From Tolypeutes matacus (lineage: Eukaryota; Chordata; Mammalia; Cingulata; Chlamyphoridae): a stretch of 64,000 nt of DNA. The stretch's first letter is position 1, and every line of letters starts with the position of its first letter. The DNA lies in the NCBI GenBank assembly GCA_026826555.1, contig JAKSZT010053881.1, positions 12,081,092 through 12,145,091 of the forward strand, in the 5' to 3' direction. A model generated the notes under the pieces. It was not told where the DNA came from and searched no databases. It worked only from the letters and a program-made list of their open reading frames with translations. Below are positions 54,906 through 64,000 of the stretch, in pieces. Both the position numbers and the translations under genes were made by a program.

Positions 54906-55280
54906 TCATAGTAACGCATTCATACAGTATTTGTCCTTTTGTGTCTGGCTTGCTTCACTCAACATAATGTCCTCCAGGTTCATCCATGTTGCCATATGCT
55001 TTATGACTTCATTTCGTCGTAGAGCTGCATAATATTCCATCATGTGTATACACCACAGTTTGTTTATCCATTCATTGGTTAATGGACACCTGGGTTGTTT
55101 CCATCTTTTGGCAATCATGAATAAGGCTTCTTTGAGCATCGATGTGCAGATGTCTGTTTGTGTCACTACTCTTAGTACTTCTGGGTATATACCCAGCAGT
55201 GGTATTGCTGGGTCACATGGCAAATCTATATCCAACTTCTTTGGGAACTGCCAAACAGTCCTCCACAGTAGCTGTACCAT
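54906..55280 (-). pseudogene. L1 ORF2 C-terminal region
   Basis: Minus strand frame with LGIYPEVL, LTNEWINKLWCIHMMEYYAALRRNE and WMNLEDIMLSEASQTQKDKY, the conserved C-terminal segment of L1 ORF2p (endonuclease/reverse transcriptase). Upstream frames at 55791-55453 and 55951-55718 are pieces of the same ORF, broken by frameshifts. Confidence 0.85.
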
Positions 55281-57109
55281 TCTACATTCCCACCAACAGT
55301 GAATAAGTGTTCCTATCTCTCCACATCCTCTCCAACACTTGCAACAGGTGCAAAAGTGTTTAATTTTGAGGAGGTCCTATTTCCTATTTTTTCTTTTGTT
55401 ATGCGTGCTTTGGGTGTAAGGTCCAAGAAACCACCACCTAACTGCTAGGTCTTTAAGATGTTTCCCTACATTTTTTTCTAGTAGTTTTATGGTTGTCGCT
55501 TTTGCATTTAGGTCTTTGATACATTCTGAGTTGATTCTTGTATAGAGAATTAGATAGGGGTCCTCTTTCATTCTTTTGGCTATGGATATCCTGTTCTCTC
55601 AGAACCATTTGTTCAAGAGACTCTTTTTTCCCATTAACATGGGTTTGGTATGTTTGTAGAGAACCAGTTGGCCATAGAGGTGAGGGTATTCCACTTTTCG
55701 ATGAGTCTATCTTTATGCTAAGACCATGCTTTTTTGACCACTGTAGTTTTGTAATATGTTTCAGGGTCAGGCAATGAAATTCCTCCTGCATCGCTCTTCT
55801 TTTTTAGAATGCTTTTGGCTATTTGACTGCAGTTTCCCTTCCAAAGGTATTTGGTAATTGCCTTTTCTATTTCTGTAAAGTAGGCTGTTGGAATTTTGAT
55901 TGGTATTGCATTGAATCTATAAATCAGTTTGGGTAGGATTGACCCCATCACGACATTTAGTCTTCCAATCTGTGAACATGGAATGTCTTTCCATTGTTTA
56001 GGTCTTCATTGATTTCTTTTAGATTTTTTTGTAGTTTTCTGCATATAGGTCCTGTACTTCTTTGGTTAAATTGATCCTAGGTATTTGAGTCTTTTTGTTG
56101 CTATTGTAAATGGAATTTTCCCCCTGATTTCCTTCCCAGATTGTTCACTACTAGTGTACAAAAACATTACTTATTTTTATGTGTTGATCTTGTATCCTGC
56201 CACTTTGCTGAACTCGTTTATTAGCTCAAGTAGCTTTGTCATAGACATTTCAGAATTTTATAAATATAGGATCATGTCATCTGCAAATAGAGTTTTATTT
56301 CCTTTTTTTCCTATTTGGATGCCTTTTATTTATTTTTTCTTGTCTAACTGCTCTAGCTAGAAAAACTTCTAGCGCAGTGTTGAATAACAGTACTGAAAAA
56401 GTGGGTATCCTTGTCTTTATCTGGCTTTGGTATCAGGGTGATGTTAACTTCGTAAAATGTGTTGAGTAATTTTCCTTCCTCATCAATTTTTTGGAAGAGT
56501 TCAAACAGTATTGGTGTTAATTCTTTTCAAAATGCTTGGTAGAATTCACCTGGGAAACCATCTGGTCCTGGACTTTTCTTTGTTGGGAGATTTTTGATGA
56601 CTGATTCAATCTCTTTAAATGGGATTGGCTTGTTAAATTCTTGTATTTCTCGTAGTGTCAGTGTAGGTTGTTTGTGCATTTCTAGGAATTTGTCCATTTC
56701 ATCTAGGTTGTCTAGTTTGTTGGCATACAGTTTCTCATATCCTCTTATGATCCTTTTTATTTCTGTGGAGTCAGTCATAACTTCCCCCTTTTCATTTCTG
56801 ATTTTGTTTTTTTGTGTCTTCTCTCATTTTTTCTTTGTTAGTCTAGCCAAGGGTTTGTCAATTTTACTAATCTTCTCAAAGAATCAGCTTTTGGTTTTGT
56901 TGATTTTCTCTATTTTTTTGTTCTCACTTATATTTATTTCTGCTCTAATCTTTATTATTTCTTTCCTTCTGCTTTCTTTGGGAATTATTTGCTGTTCTTT
57001 TTTTAGTTTCTCCAGTTTTTCAGTTAGAGCTTTGATTTTAGCTCTTTATTCTTTTTTAATATAGGCGTTTAGGGCTATAAATTTCCCTCTCAGCACTGCC
57101 TTCGCTGTA

Positions 57110-57483
57110 TCCCATTAGTTTTTTTTTTGTCTTTATTTTATTTATTTATTTCTCCCCACCCCCTTGCTGTGTCTGTTTGTTGTGTGCTCATCTTCCTTTT
57201 TTAGGAGGCACTGGCATTGGGAACTGAACCCAGGACCTCCCATGTGGGAGGGAGGCGCCTAATCACTTGAGCCACCTCCACTCCCTGCTTTATTGTTCTC
57301 TCTTGTTTTCCTCCTTGTGTCTCTTGTTGCATTATCTTGTTGCATCAGCTTGCCAGCCCATCACATCAGCTCACTGTCTTGCTCGTCTTCTTTAGGAGGC
57401 ACCGGGAAACGAACCCAGGACCCCCCATGTAATAGGTGGAGCTTTGTCACTTGAACCACATCTGCTTCCCCCCATTAGTTTTT
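57110..57483 (-). mobile_element. DAS tRNA SINE, two-unit form, antisense, with target duplication
   Basis: CCCATTAGTTTTTT at about 57111-57124 and 57470-57483 flanks two antisense tRNA units ('ggaggcactggcattgggaactgaacccaggacctccc...' and 'ggaggcaccgggaaacgaacccaggacccccc...') joined by the reverse of the 'gagacacaag' body. This is the antisense version of the composite + strand elements. Confidence 0.88.
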
Positions 57484-57604
57484 TAAGTTGTGCTCTCTTT
57501 TCCATTTGTCTCAATATATTTACTAATTTCACCTACAATTTCTTCTTTGACTCACTGGTTATTTAGCAGTGTGTTGTTCAGCTGCCACATATTTTTGATT
57601 TACC

Positions 57605-57750
57605 TCTTTCCCGTCTGTTATTTATTTATTTATTTATTTTAATTTTTTTATTTTACCGGGAGTCCCGGGGATCGAACCCAGGTCCCTCCATATGGGAGAC
57701 GGACGCCCAACCAGTTGAGCCACATCCGCCCCCCTCCCGTCTATTATTGA
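57605..57750 (-). mobile_element. DAS tRNA SINE (short subtype), antisense
   Basis: 'tcccgtctgttatt' / 'tcccgtctattatt' flanks, a (TTTA)n tail, then 'accgggagtcccggggatcgaacccaggtccctcc' and 'gacggacgcccaaccagttgagcc'. Confidence 0.9.
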
Positions 57751-58624
57751 TTTCTAGTTTCATTCCGTTATGATCTGAGAAAGTGCTTTGTATAATTTCA
57801 GTCTTTTTATGTTTATTGAGACCTGCCTTGTTCTATCCTGGAGAAAGATCCATGAGCACTTGAGAAAAATGTATAGCCCGCTGAGTTTGGGTGCAACATT
57901 CTGTATATGTCCATTAGATCTAGCTCATTTATCATATTGTTCAAGTTCTCTGTTTCCTTGTTGGTCTTCTCTGTGGTTGTTCCATCTAATGATGTGATTG
58001 GTGTGTTGAAGTCTCCAACTGTTATTGTAGCGATATCTCTTTCTCTCTTCAGTTTGCCAGTGTTTGCCTCATGATTTTGGGACACCCTGGTTAGGTGCCT
58101 AGATATTAATGACTGTTATATCTTTCTGGTAGATTGTCCATTTTATTCATATATAATGACTTTGTGTATCTCATAACTTTTTTTGCATTTATAGTCTGTT
58201 TAATCCAATATTAGTATAGCTGCCCCTGCTCTTTTTTGATTACTGTTTACATGGAGTATCTTTTTCCAACCTTTCACTTTCAGCTAGTTTATATTGAGTC
58301 TTTTGTAGGCAGCATATGGATGGCTCATGTTTTTTTAATCCATTCTGTCAAACTGGTTTTTTTGATTGGGGAGTTTAATCCATTCACTTTCAATGATATT
58401 ACTGTAAATGCATTATTTACTTCCAGCATTTTATTCTTTGGTTTTCATATGTCAGATCTTATTTTCGTCTGTCTTTGTACTCTTTTGGTTATCCTTTCTG
58501 CTATTCTTGTCTTCTATATTTTCCGCCAAGCCTCTTTCTCCTGTCTTTTTCTTTCAGGCTGTTATGTTCTCTTTAATATTTCCTGCAAAGGTGGATTCTT
58601 TTTTGCGAACTCTCTTAGTTTGTG

Positions 58625-59600
58625 TTAATTTTTGAATATTTTAAACTCACCTTTGTATTTGAAGGACAGTTTCACTGGATAAAGAATTCTCAGCTGACCT
58701 TTTTTTTTCTCTTTCAGTATCCTAGTTGTATCATACCACTGTCTTCTCGCCTCCATGGTTTCTGATGAGAAATCCACACTAAGTTTTACTGGGTGTCCCT
58801 TGTATGTGATGATTTGCTTCTCCCTTGCTGCTGTCAAAATTTTCTCTTTATCTTTGACCTTTGACATTCTGAGTAGTATGTGTCTTGGAGAAGGTCTATT
58901 CAGATTTACTGTGATTGTTGTATGCTGTACTCCTTGGACATGTAAGTGCATTTCTTTCGTGAGAGTTGGAAAATTTTCAGCTATTATTTCCTCAAATACT
59001 CTTTCTGCCTCTTTTCCCTTCTCTTTTCCTTCTGGAACTCCCATAACACATATGTTGTTGTGTTTTGTGTTGACATTCAACTACCTGAGCGCCTGCTCAA
59101 TTTTTTCCATTCTTTTATCTCTTCAATTTCAGCTCTTCTGTCTTTGGTATCACTTATGCTTTCTTCTATTATTTTGAGTCTGCTCTTGTATGCCTTTAAT
59201 GTGTTTTTTATTTTACCTGTCATGTCTTTCATTCCCATGAGCTCTCTCACTTTTCTATTCAGGTTTTCAAATTCTTCTTTGTGCTTGCTCAATGTCTTCT
59301 TGATGTTGTTTATCTTTTCAGCCATATTGTCTTTCAGCTCCTTAATTTGGAAATTAATTTTGGAAATTTGTGTACGTTTCAGTGATTAGTTGTCTCATGT
59401 CCTGTGTCTCTTCTGGGGCTTTGATATATTCTTTTTCTTGGGCCATTTCTTCTATTTTCTTTTCTTTTTTTTTTTTTTTAATGTGAGAATTTTGACTTTA
59501 TTAAATTACAAAAATTGCGTGATAAATTTATATATTTGCTTCAGGAAAAACATTAGGCACAAGTAGATTTTTCACTACCACGAGTATTTAAGCATAATCT
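58625..59600 (-). pseudogene. L1 ORF1, broken
   Basis: Minus strand. The N-terminal coiled coil (59325-59077, with INNIKKTLSKHKEEFENLNRKV) and the RRM/C-terminal part (59080-58625, with NNICVMGVPEGKEKGK, PRHILLRMSKVKDKEK and RRQWYDTTRILKEK) are in different frames. The extreme N-terminus is separated by the retrocopy insertion at 59462-59597. Same protein as the fragment at 761-1785. Confidence 0.85.
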
Positions 59601-59611
59601 TCTATTTTCTT
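59448..59611 (-). pseudogene. Orphan mRNA 3'-end retrocopy with 14-bp target duplication
   Basis: TCTTCTATTTTCTT at 59448-59461 and 59598-59611 bracket 136 bp. On the minus strand the insert ends in a poly(A) run preceded by AATAAA (59502-59497), about 17 nt upstream of the tail. The body (with 'ctacttgtgcctaatg', 'cctgaagcaaatatat') is not L1, SINE or LTR and looks like the last ~115 nt of a Pol II mRNA. I cannot name the source gene. Confidence 0.75.
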
Positions 59612-59699
59612 ACATGGCTAGTAATTTTTTGCTGTTGTCTAGGCATCTGATTAGGATGGTGAGTTTACTCAGATGCTTAATTTCTCTCTCTTTTGTAGG

Positions 59700-60581
59700 A
59701 ATTTAGTGGCAGGAGTCTGTGTGTTACTGCTGTTCCTTGATTCTTGGTTTAACCTGATCTGTCTTTAGGATTGTCCCTTTTAGTTGCTGGCCCTGGACCC
59801 AGTAAGAAGGTGCAGACCCACTTCCAAGTGTCTTGGGGAGGGAGGCTGTAAAGGCTGGGAAAAGCCTCTCATTTATTTTTAATTTCCTCACATGCACTTC
59901 CTAGGTCCGCCAGCTGATGGCACTCTTTGGTAGCCCTCTCAGTTCAATGCCTGGTTGGAGTGTGAACCCAATCAATGTGATAGAGGATCCTGCCTGGAGG
60001 CTAAGAGTCTGTAATTCAAACTTTCTCAGAGGCAGTTCTCCAACCTTTGGGGGTAGCCTCCTCCCTTTTCCCAGGTAGGGAATAATTCGACTCCCCTTCT
60101 GTGTCTTCAACAGTCAGTCCTGGTCAGTAGAGAGGGAGATTGAGAAGGTCGGATCTCTTTAGTCCCTTGCTGGCTCCCAGGGCGTACCCAGCCTGGAAGG
60201 GCTCATGGGATACCGCAGACCAAATTTGTGGGTCAAAAGCTGAGTCAGCCTTAAGCTGTATCCTTCTCTCTCCCCTTTCCTAAGCATGTGGTTCTCTGGG
60301 GCCCCCTGTGTCTGTAGCCACTGGCCCTGAGGCCTGAGAATTCAAAAGTGTCCATAGGATGGGGGGAGGGTACCAGCAGTTGCAGCTGCCACTTTTAACT
60401 CAGAGTTTTGCCGTGGCCATTCTTTTCCTTTACCTCTCTCTTCTGAGTGGTGTCAGTCTTCCCCTGTTGTACTAAACCTGAAAAGATTTTTTTCCAGGCT
60501 GTTTCTGCTTGTCTTCCAGCTGTTTTTCTGGGAGAGAAGAGAGTCTTGTGTCTTTCTAGTCCACCATCTTCCTGGAAGTCC
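59700..60581 (-). promoter_or_regulatory. L1 5'UTR / internal promoter, second copy
   Basis: GC-richer than flanks, homologous along its length to 1850-2881 (shared 'ggcaggagtctgtg', 'gcctctcattt', 'gccatcttcc' order). The minus-strand start is GAAGATGGTGGAC. Confidence 0.6.
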
Positions 60582-60610
60582 TAAATATGTTTTTAAGATA
60601 CCCAAAATGA

Positions 60611-60732
60611 TATCTAAATTCTTTTTTTTTTTTTTTTACCGGGAGGTACCGGGGATCGAACCCTGGTCTCTCCATATGGTAGACGGACGCTGAACCTCTT
60701 GAGCCACATCCGTTTCCCCTATCTAAATTCTT
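60611..60732 (-). mobile_element. DAS tRNA SINE (short subtype), antisense, with target duplication
   Basis: TATCTAAATTCTT at 60611-60623 and 60720-60732 flank 'accgggaggtaccggggatcgaaccctggtc' and 'gtagacggacgctgaacctcttgagcc'. Confidence 0.95.
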
Positions 60733-60944
60733 AAAGTATTTTTCAGGAAATGAGCTGGTTGTAGGAATAACGTTTTATTATTTCTTCCTCTACCCTTTTA
60801 CCAAAATTATCTTTATTATTATTTCATCATTATTTTTAATGATTATTAAAATAATTCTGGGTTTTCCATCTTTAATCACCTCAGCAGTCTCTTATTAAAA
60901 CTAGAAATACTGATACTAAGCAAAAGCTGCTTCTTTTCTCCAGA

Positions 60945-61560
60945 TGTGTCTTTACAGCCAATTCCTGAGACACCAGGGTTTCAAAGAAAGAAAGAAATTT
61001 TATTTGATTGCACAAGCATAGGAGGTCAGTGGCCTTAGTCTGCCCCCAAACTGCCTCCCTGATCTGCAGAAATTCTAATATTTTATAACATCATGGTGCT
61101 AATGAATAATTGTGGTAGAGCTGGAAACAAGTTCCTCCATTATTAAACATTAAGGGTTTGAACAAGTTGGGGGTAGACCCCAAACCAGGGGGAGTTAAAA
61201 AGGTACAGTCATTTTCAAGATCAAGGTTCTAAGATAGGAAAGTACAGAGTAAAGGTCAGTCACAGGGTTTTCCTTGTGGTTGTTAAACCGGAGGGTGGAG
61301 TGTTTACCATCCCAATTTTAAGCATACACTAGAGTGAGCCTAATCTCTAAATAAGGGTAAAGTCAATCTAGAATTACCATCACAAAGGTAGCATATACAA
61401 GGGTGAGGTTAAGTCTAGAATAACCATAAACAGGGGTGAAACCACTCTGGCTAGCCTCAGTAATTACAGGTATTAACCTTTTGCTATTTTATAATGTAAA
61501 GGCATCTATATAATGATTTAGTAATCACAATTATTTGTTAATTCTTAACCCTCAGTTACA
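60945..61560 (-). mobile_element. 3' LTR of an unclassified endogenous retrovirus, antisense
   Basis: The block begins TGTGTCTTTACAGCC and ends CCTCAGTTACA on the + strand, i.e. TG...CA ends for an LTR of about 615 bp. On the minus strand an AATAAA-containing 'caaataaaatttc' lies about 50 bp before the end, as a poly(A) signal should. A purine tract abuts the LTR start (see 61561-61590). No matching target duplication found, so likely not a simple solo LTR. Confidence 0.65.
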
Positions 61561-61590
61561 ATATTACCCCCTTTGACTCCTCTTCCATCC
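61561..61590 (-). promoter_or_regulatory. Candidate polypurine tract of the ERV
   Basis: Reading the minus strand toward the LTR: 'ggaagaggagtcaaagggggtaatat', then TGTAAC. AAAGGGGG a few bases before the LTR 5' end is where retroviral plus-strand priming occurs. Confidence 0.55.
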
Positions 61591-62005
61591 CTTGTATGGA
61601 TATTCTAGTGTTCTTTTTTTAGTCTCCCTTCCAGGATTTCCCCATTTTAATCTTTCCGCCAAGTTTATTTTCTTAAAATATAATGTTCCATTGTTCACAT
61701 TTTAAAAAGCATTATCCTTATAATCTACTATTAGCAAGAAATATAAGATGTTCCAAAAGCACTTGTGTTCTTGAAGAGAACTCACATTCCTCCATTGCAT
61801 TGGACTTGCTCTCCTTCCCTTCAGCGTCATGCCCTGTTGATTCTATCCTTGAAAAACTCTAAAAATATTTAATATTTGCCTTTTCTTAATTAAACAGAGT
61901 TAATAAGTGTTCCTTGATGAAAAATCGGAAAATGCAGATAGATTTTTTTTTTCTTCTTAATACTTGTCAGCTTCCCATTCAGAGAGAACTGCTGTCATCA
62001 TTTTG
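61591..62005. other. Possible remnant of ERV internal sequence, otherwise unassigned
   Basis: Adjoins the candidate polypurine tract, so its left part could be retroviral internal 3' sequence. I see no open frame or recognisable protein motif. Confidence 0.3.
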
Positions 62006-64000
62006 TTGTAAATATATATATATTTAAATATAGTTTACAGAAGTTGTGAACTTAAAAAACAGTCGTGCACATGTGTGGAATTCCCATACAACACCCCTTC
62101 ACCAACATACCATACTGTTGTGGAACATTTGTTACAGATTATGAGATAATATCATCAGACTATTACCACTACTATGGTCCATAGCATACATTTGGCATAT
62201 TTTTTCCATATCCCCCTATTATTAACACAGTACATCTTTGCATTGATGCAAGAATATTACAGTATTGCTGTTAACTATAGTCCATAGGTTACGTTAATTT
62301 TATTTTTCCCATGCTTGTCCACATTCCCACCATCCTGCAATAGTGATGTATATCCATTCCAGTTATTCTTGCATTTGTACTATTAACCACAATTCTCATC
62401 CACTTTTGGTTTCTGTATTAGTCCCTAGAATATCCTCTAGCTTTCTTTCAATTGGCGTTTACATCCCTAGACTACCCTTTTCAGCCACAATCCCATTTAT
62501 AAACATGCTGCTACTCATTATAATGTGTTACCATCAACTCTATCCATTTCTACACGTTGACAATCAAGTTAATTAAAACTTACATACATTAATCATCAGT
62601 GCTCCTTCACAGCCTTCCTCTTATCTTCTAATAGCCTGTACTCTAGGTTTTAACTCCATGCATTTATTCTTCTTATTTGGTTCATATTGTGAGACTGTGC
62701 AAAATTTGTCCTTTTGTGTCTGGCTTATTTCACTTAGCATAATGTCTTCAAGAGTCATCCATGTTCTCATATGTGTCCCAATTTCATTTCTTGTTATTGC
62801 AGCACAGTATTCCATCATATGTTTATACCACATTTTGTTTATCCATTCATCAGCTATTGGACACTTGGTTGTTTTCCTCTTTGTCAATTTGAGTAATGCT
62901 GCTGTGGACATTGGTGTGCAAATGTCTGTTCACATCACAGTTTTCAGTTCCTCTGGATATATTCCTAGTAGAGGAATTACTGGATCATACGACAGTTCTG
63001 TATTTAGCTTCCTGAGGAACTGCCAAACTGTCTTCCAAAGAGGTTGCACCATTTTACAACCCCACCAAACAGTGAAAGAGTGTTCTGTTTTTTTAATAAT
63101 GGCAATTCTGTGCGGTGTGAGATGATATCTCATTGTCATTTTGATTCACATTTCTCTAATAGCTAGACATATTGAACAGTTTTTTGGTCATTTCTATTTC
63201 TTCTTTGGAGAAATGTCTATTTAAGTCTTTTGCCCATTTTTTACTGGAGTGCTTGCTCTTTTATTGTTGAGTTATATGATCTCTTTGTAAAATGGACATT
63301 AAACCCTTATCAGATATGTGGTTTCCAAATATTTTTTCCTATTGTGTGGGTTGCCTTTTTACCCTTTTGATGAAGTCCTTTGAATGGCAGGAGTGTTTAA
63401 GTTTGATGAAGTCCCATTTATCCATGTTTTCTTTCGTTGTTCTTACTTTCGGTGTAAGGTTTAAGAATCCATGACCCAACCTTCAAACCAGGTTTGAAGA
63501 TGGTTTCCTACATTTTCTTTTCGGAGCTTTATGGTTCTAGCTTTTATATTTAGGTCTTTGATCCATTTTGATTTAATTTTTGTTTAAGGTGTGAGATGGG
63601 TCCTCTTTCTATCTTTTGACTATGCATATCCAGTTCTCCCAGCACCATTTGTTGAATAGACTGTTCTGCCCCAGCTGGGTGGGTTTGAGAGGCTTGTCAA
63701 AAATTACTTGACCATAGATGTGAGGGTGTGTTTCTGAACCATCAGTTCGGTTCTGTTGGTCTGTGTATCTATTTTTAGGCCAGTACCATGCTATTTTTAC
63801 CACTGAAGCTAGGTGATATGATTTTAAAGTCCGGAAGTGAGACCTCCAACTCTGCTTTTCCTTTTTAAGATGTTTCTGGCCATTGTGGGGCCCTTGCCCT
63901 TCTAAATAAATTTGATGATTGTGTTTTCCATTTGTTTCAAAAATGCTGGTGGAATTTTTATCAGGATTGCATTAAATCTTTATATCAATTTGTGTAGAAT
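62006..64000 (-). mobile_element. LINE-1 3' part, antisense, running off the right edge
   Basis: A 3'UTR with an A/T tail at about 62010-62030, then minus-strand ORF2 C-terminus (62911-62621, with KCPIADEWINKMWYKHMMEYCAAITRNE and WMTLEDIMLSEISQTQKDKF), a piece at 63139-62930 (QFLRKLNTELSYDPVIPLLGIYP) and further broken ORF2 to 64000. Same L1 lineage as 54727-60581 but with a different 3'UTR. Confidence 0.88.

Larger units (their letters stand above)
54727..60581 (-). mobile_element. LINE-1 reaching its 5' end, antisense, with nested insertions
   Basis: Minus strand: 5' end near 60578 (CTTCCAGGAAGATGGTGGAC), a 5'UTR to about 59700, ORF1 about 59600-58625, and ORF2 about 58600-54900 (C-terminal piece 55280-54906, RT pieces with LPTKKSPGPDGFPGEFYQ near 56600). 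A short 3'UTR and A/T tail follow to about 54727. Both ORFs have frameshifts. Inside it lie SINEs at 57123-57469 and 57622-57734 and an mRNA 3'-end retrocopy at 59462-59597. Without these it would be about 5.2 kb, so it may have internal deletions. Confidence 0.88.
19040..64000 (+). other. ABCD3: ABCD3 transcription unit, 5' part (continues beyond window)
   Basis: Three coding exons on the + strand join in frame: 110 nt (36 codons + 2 nt), 37 nt and 99 nt, with GT/AG at each junction (phase 2, then phase 0). Together they give the first 82 residues of ABCD3. Intron 1 is 26,228 bp, intron 2 is 7,421 bp and intron 3 exceeds 10,990 bp. I searched 53-64 kb by eye for the next exon (beginning TGYL in the family) and did not see it. 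The 5'UTR start is a guess at about 19040. All large L1s inside the unit are antisense to it. Confidence 0.9.

Noticed and set aside
53008..64000. Search for ABCD3 exon 4
   Set aside because: No block encoding the expected continuation with AG/GT flanks was seen; the interval is almost entirely L1, SINE and LTR sequence.

Overview
The window reads as mammalian nuclear DNA, most likely from a xenarthran close to the nine-banded armadillo. It has interrupted coding exons with GT/AG splice sites, a TATA-less CpG-island promoter, LINE-1, L2, MIR, CR1/L3, ERVL/MaLR and hAT fossils. It also has more than twenty tRNA-derived SINEs whose B-box region and CCATATGG-containing core match the armadillo DAS-SINE group as I know it. 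The species is inferred from repeat content only. There is no bacterial, phage, CRISPR or operon content.

The one functional gene I can support is the 5' end of ABCD3 (PMP70, a peroxisomal half ABC transporter) on the + strand. It consists of a CpG-island promoter (about 18840-19490), coding exon 1 (19113-19222), coding exon 2 (45451-45487) and coding exon 3 (52909-53007). These join in frame to give residues 1-82. Intron 1 is 26,228 bp, intron 2 is 7,421 bp, and intron 3 runs off the right edge. The ABC and main membrane domains lie outside the window.

Layout. 1-18.8 kb: upstream flank holding the 5' part of an antisense L1, older L1 fragments with nested insertions, MaLR and MLT2-like LTRs, a cyclophilin A (PPIA) processed pseudogene at 9.3-9.9 kb, L2 and SINEs. 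18.8-19.5 kb: ABCD3 promoter and exon 1. 19.5-45.4 kb (intron 1): L2, MIR, SINEs, a decayed ERVL provirus (26.2-30.1 kb) carrying a later solo LTR and a triplicated 117-bp unit, an MLT2-like LTR, an MLT1-like LTR, a long old L1 and an hAT fossil. 45.5-52.9 kb (intron 2): a CR1/L3-like piece, an L1 split by a zinc-finger retropseudogene and then by a SINE, and a MaLR-like LTR with a 5-bp target duplication. 53-64 kb (intron 3): a stack of antisense L1s, one reaching its 5' end near 60.58 kb and containing SINEs plus a short orphan mRNA-3'-end retrocopy. This is followed by a 3' LTR with an apparent polypurine tract and another antisense L1 3' end.

I did not find a previously undescribed biological system. 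The most interesting material is retrotransposition archaeology (two SINEs at one reused target with three target-site copies, nested pseudogene insertions, ERVL internal triplication) and the ABCD3 promoter and exon structure.
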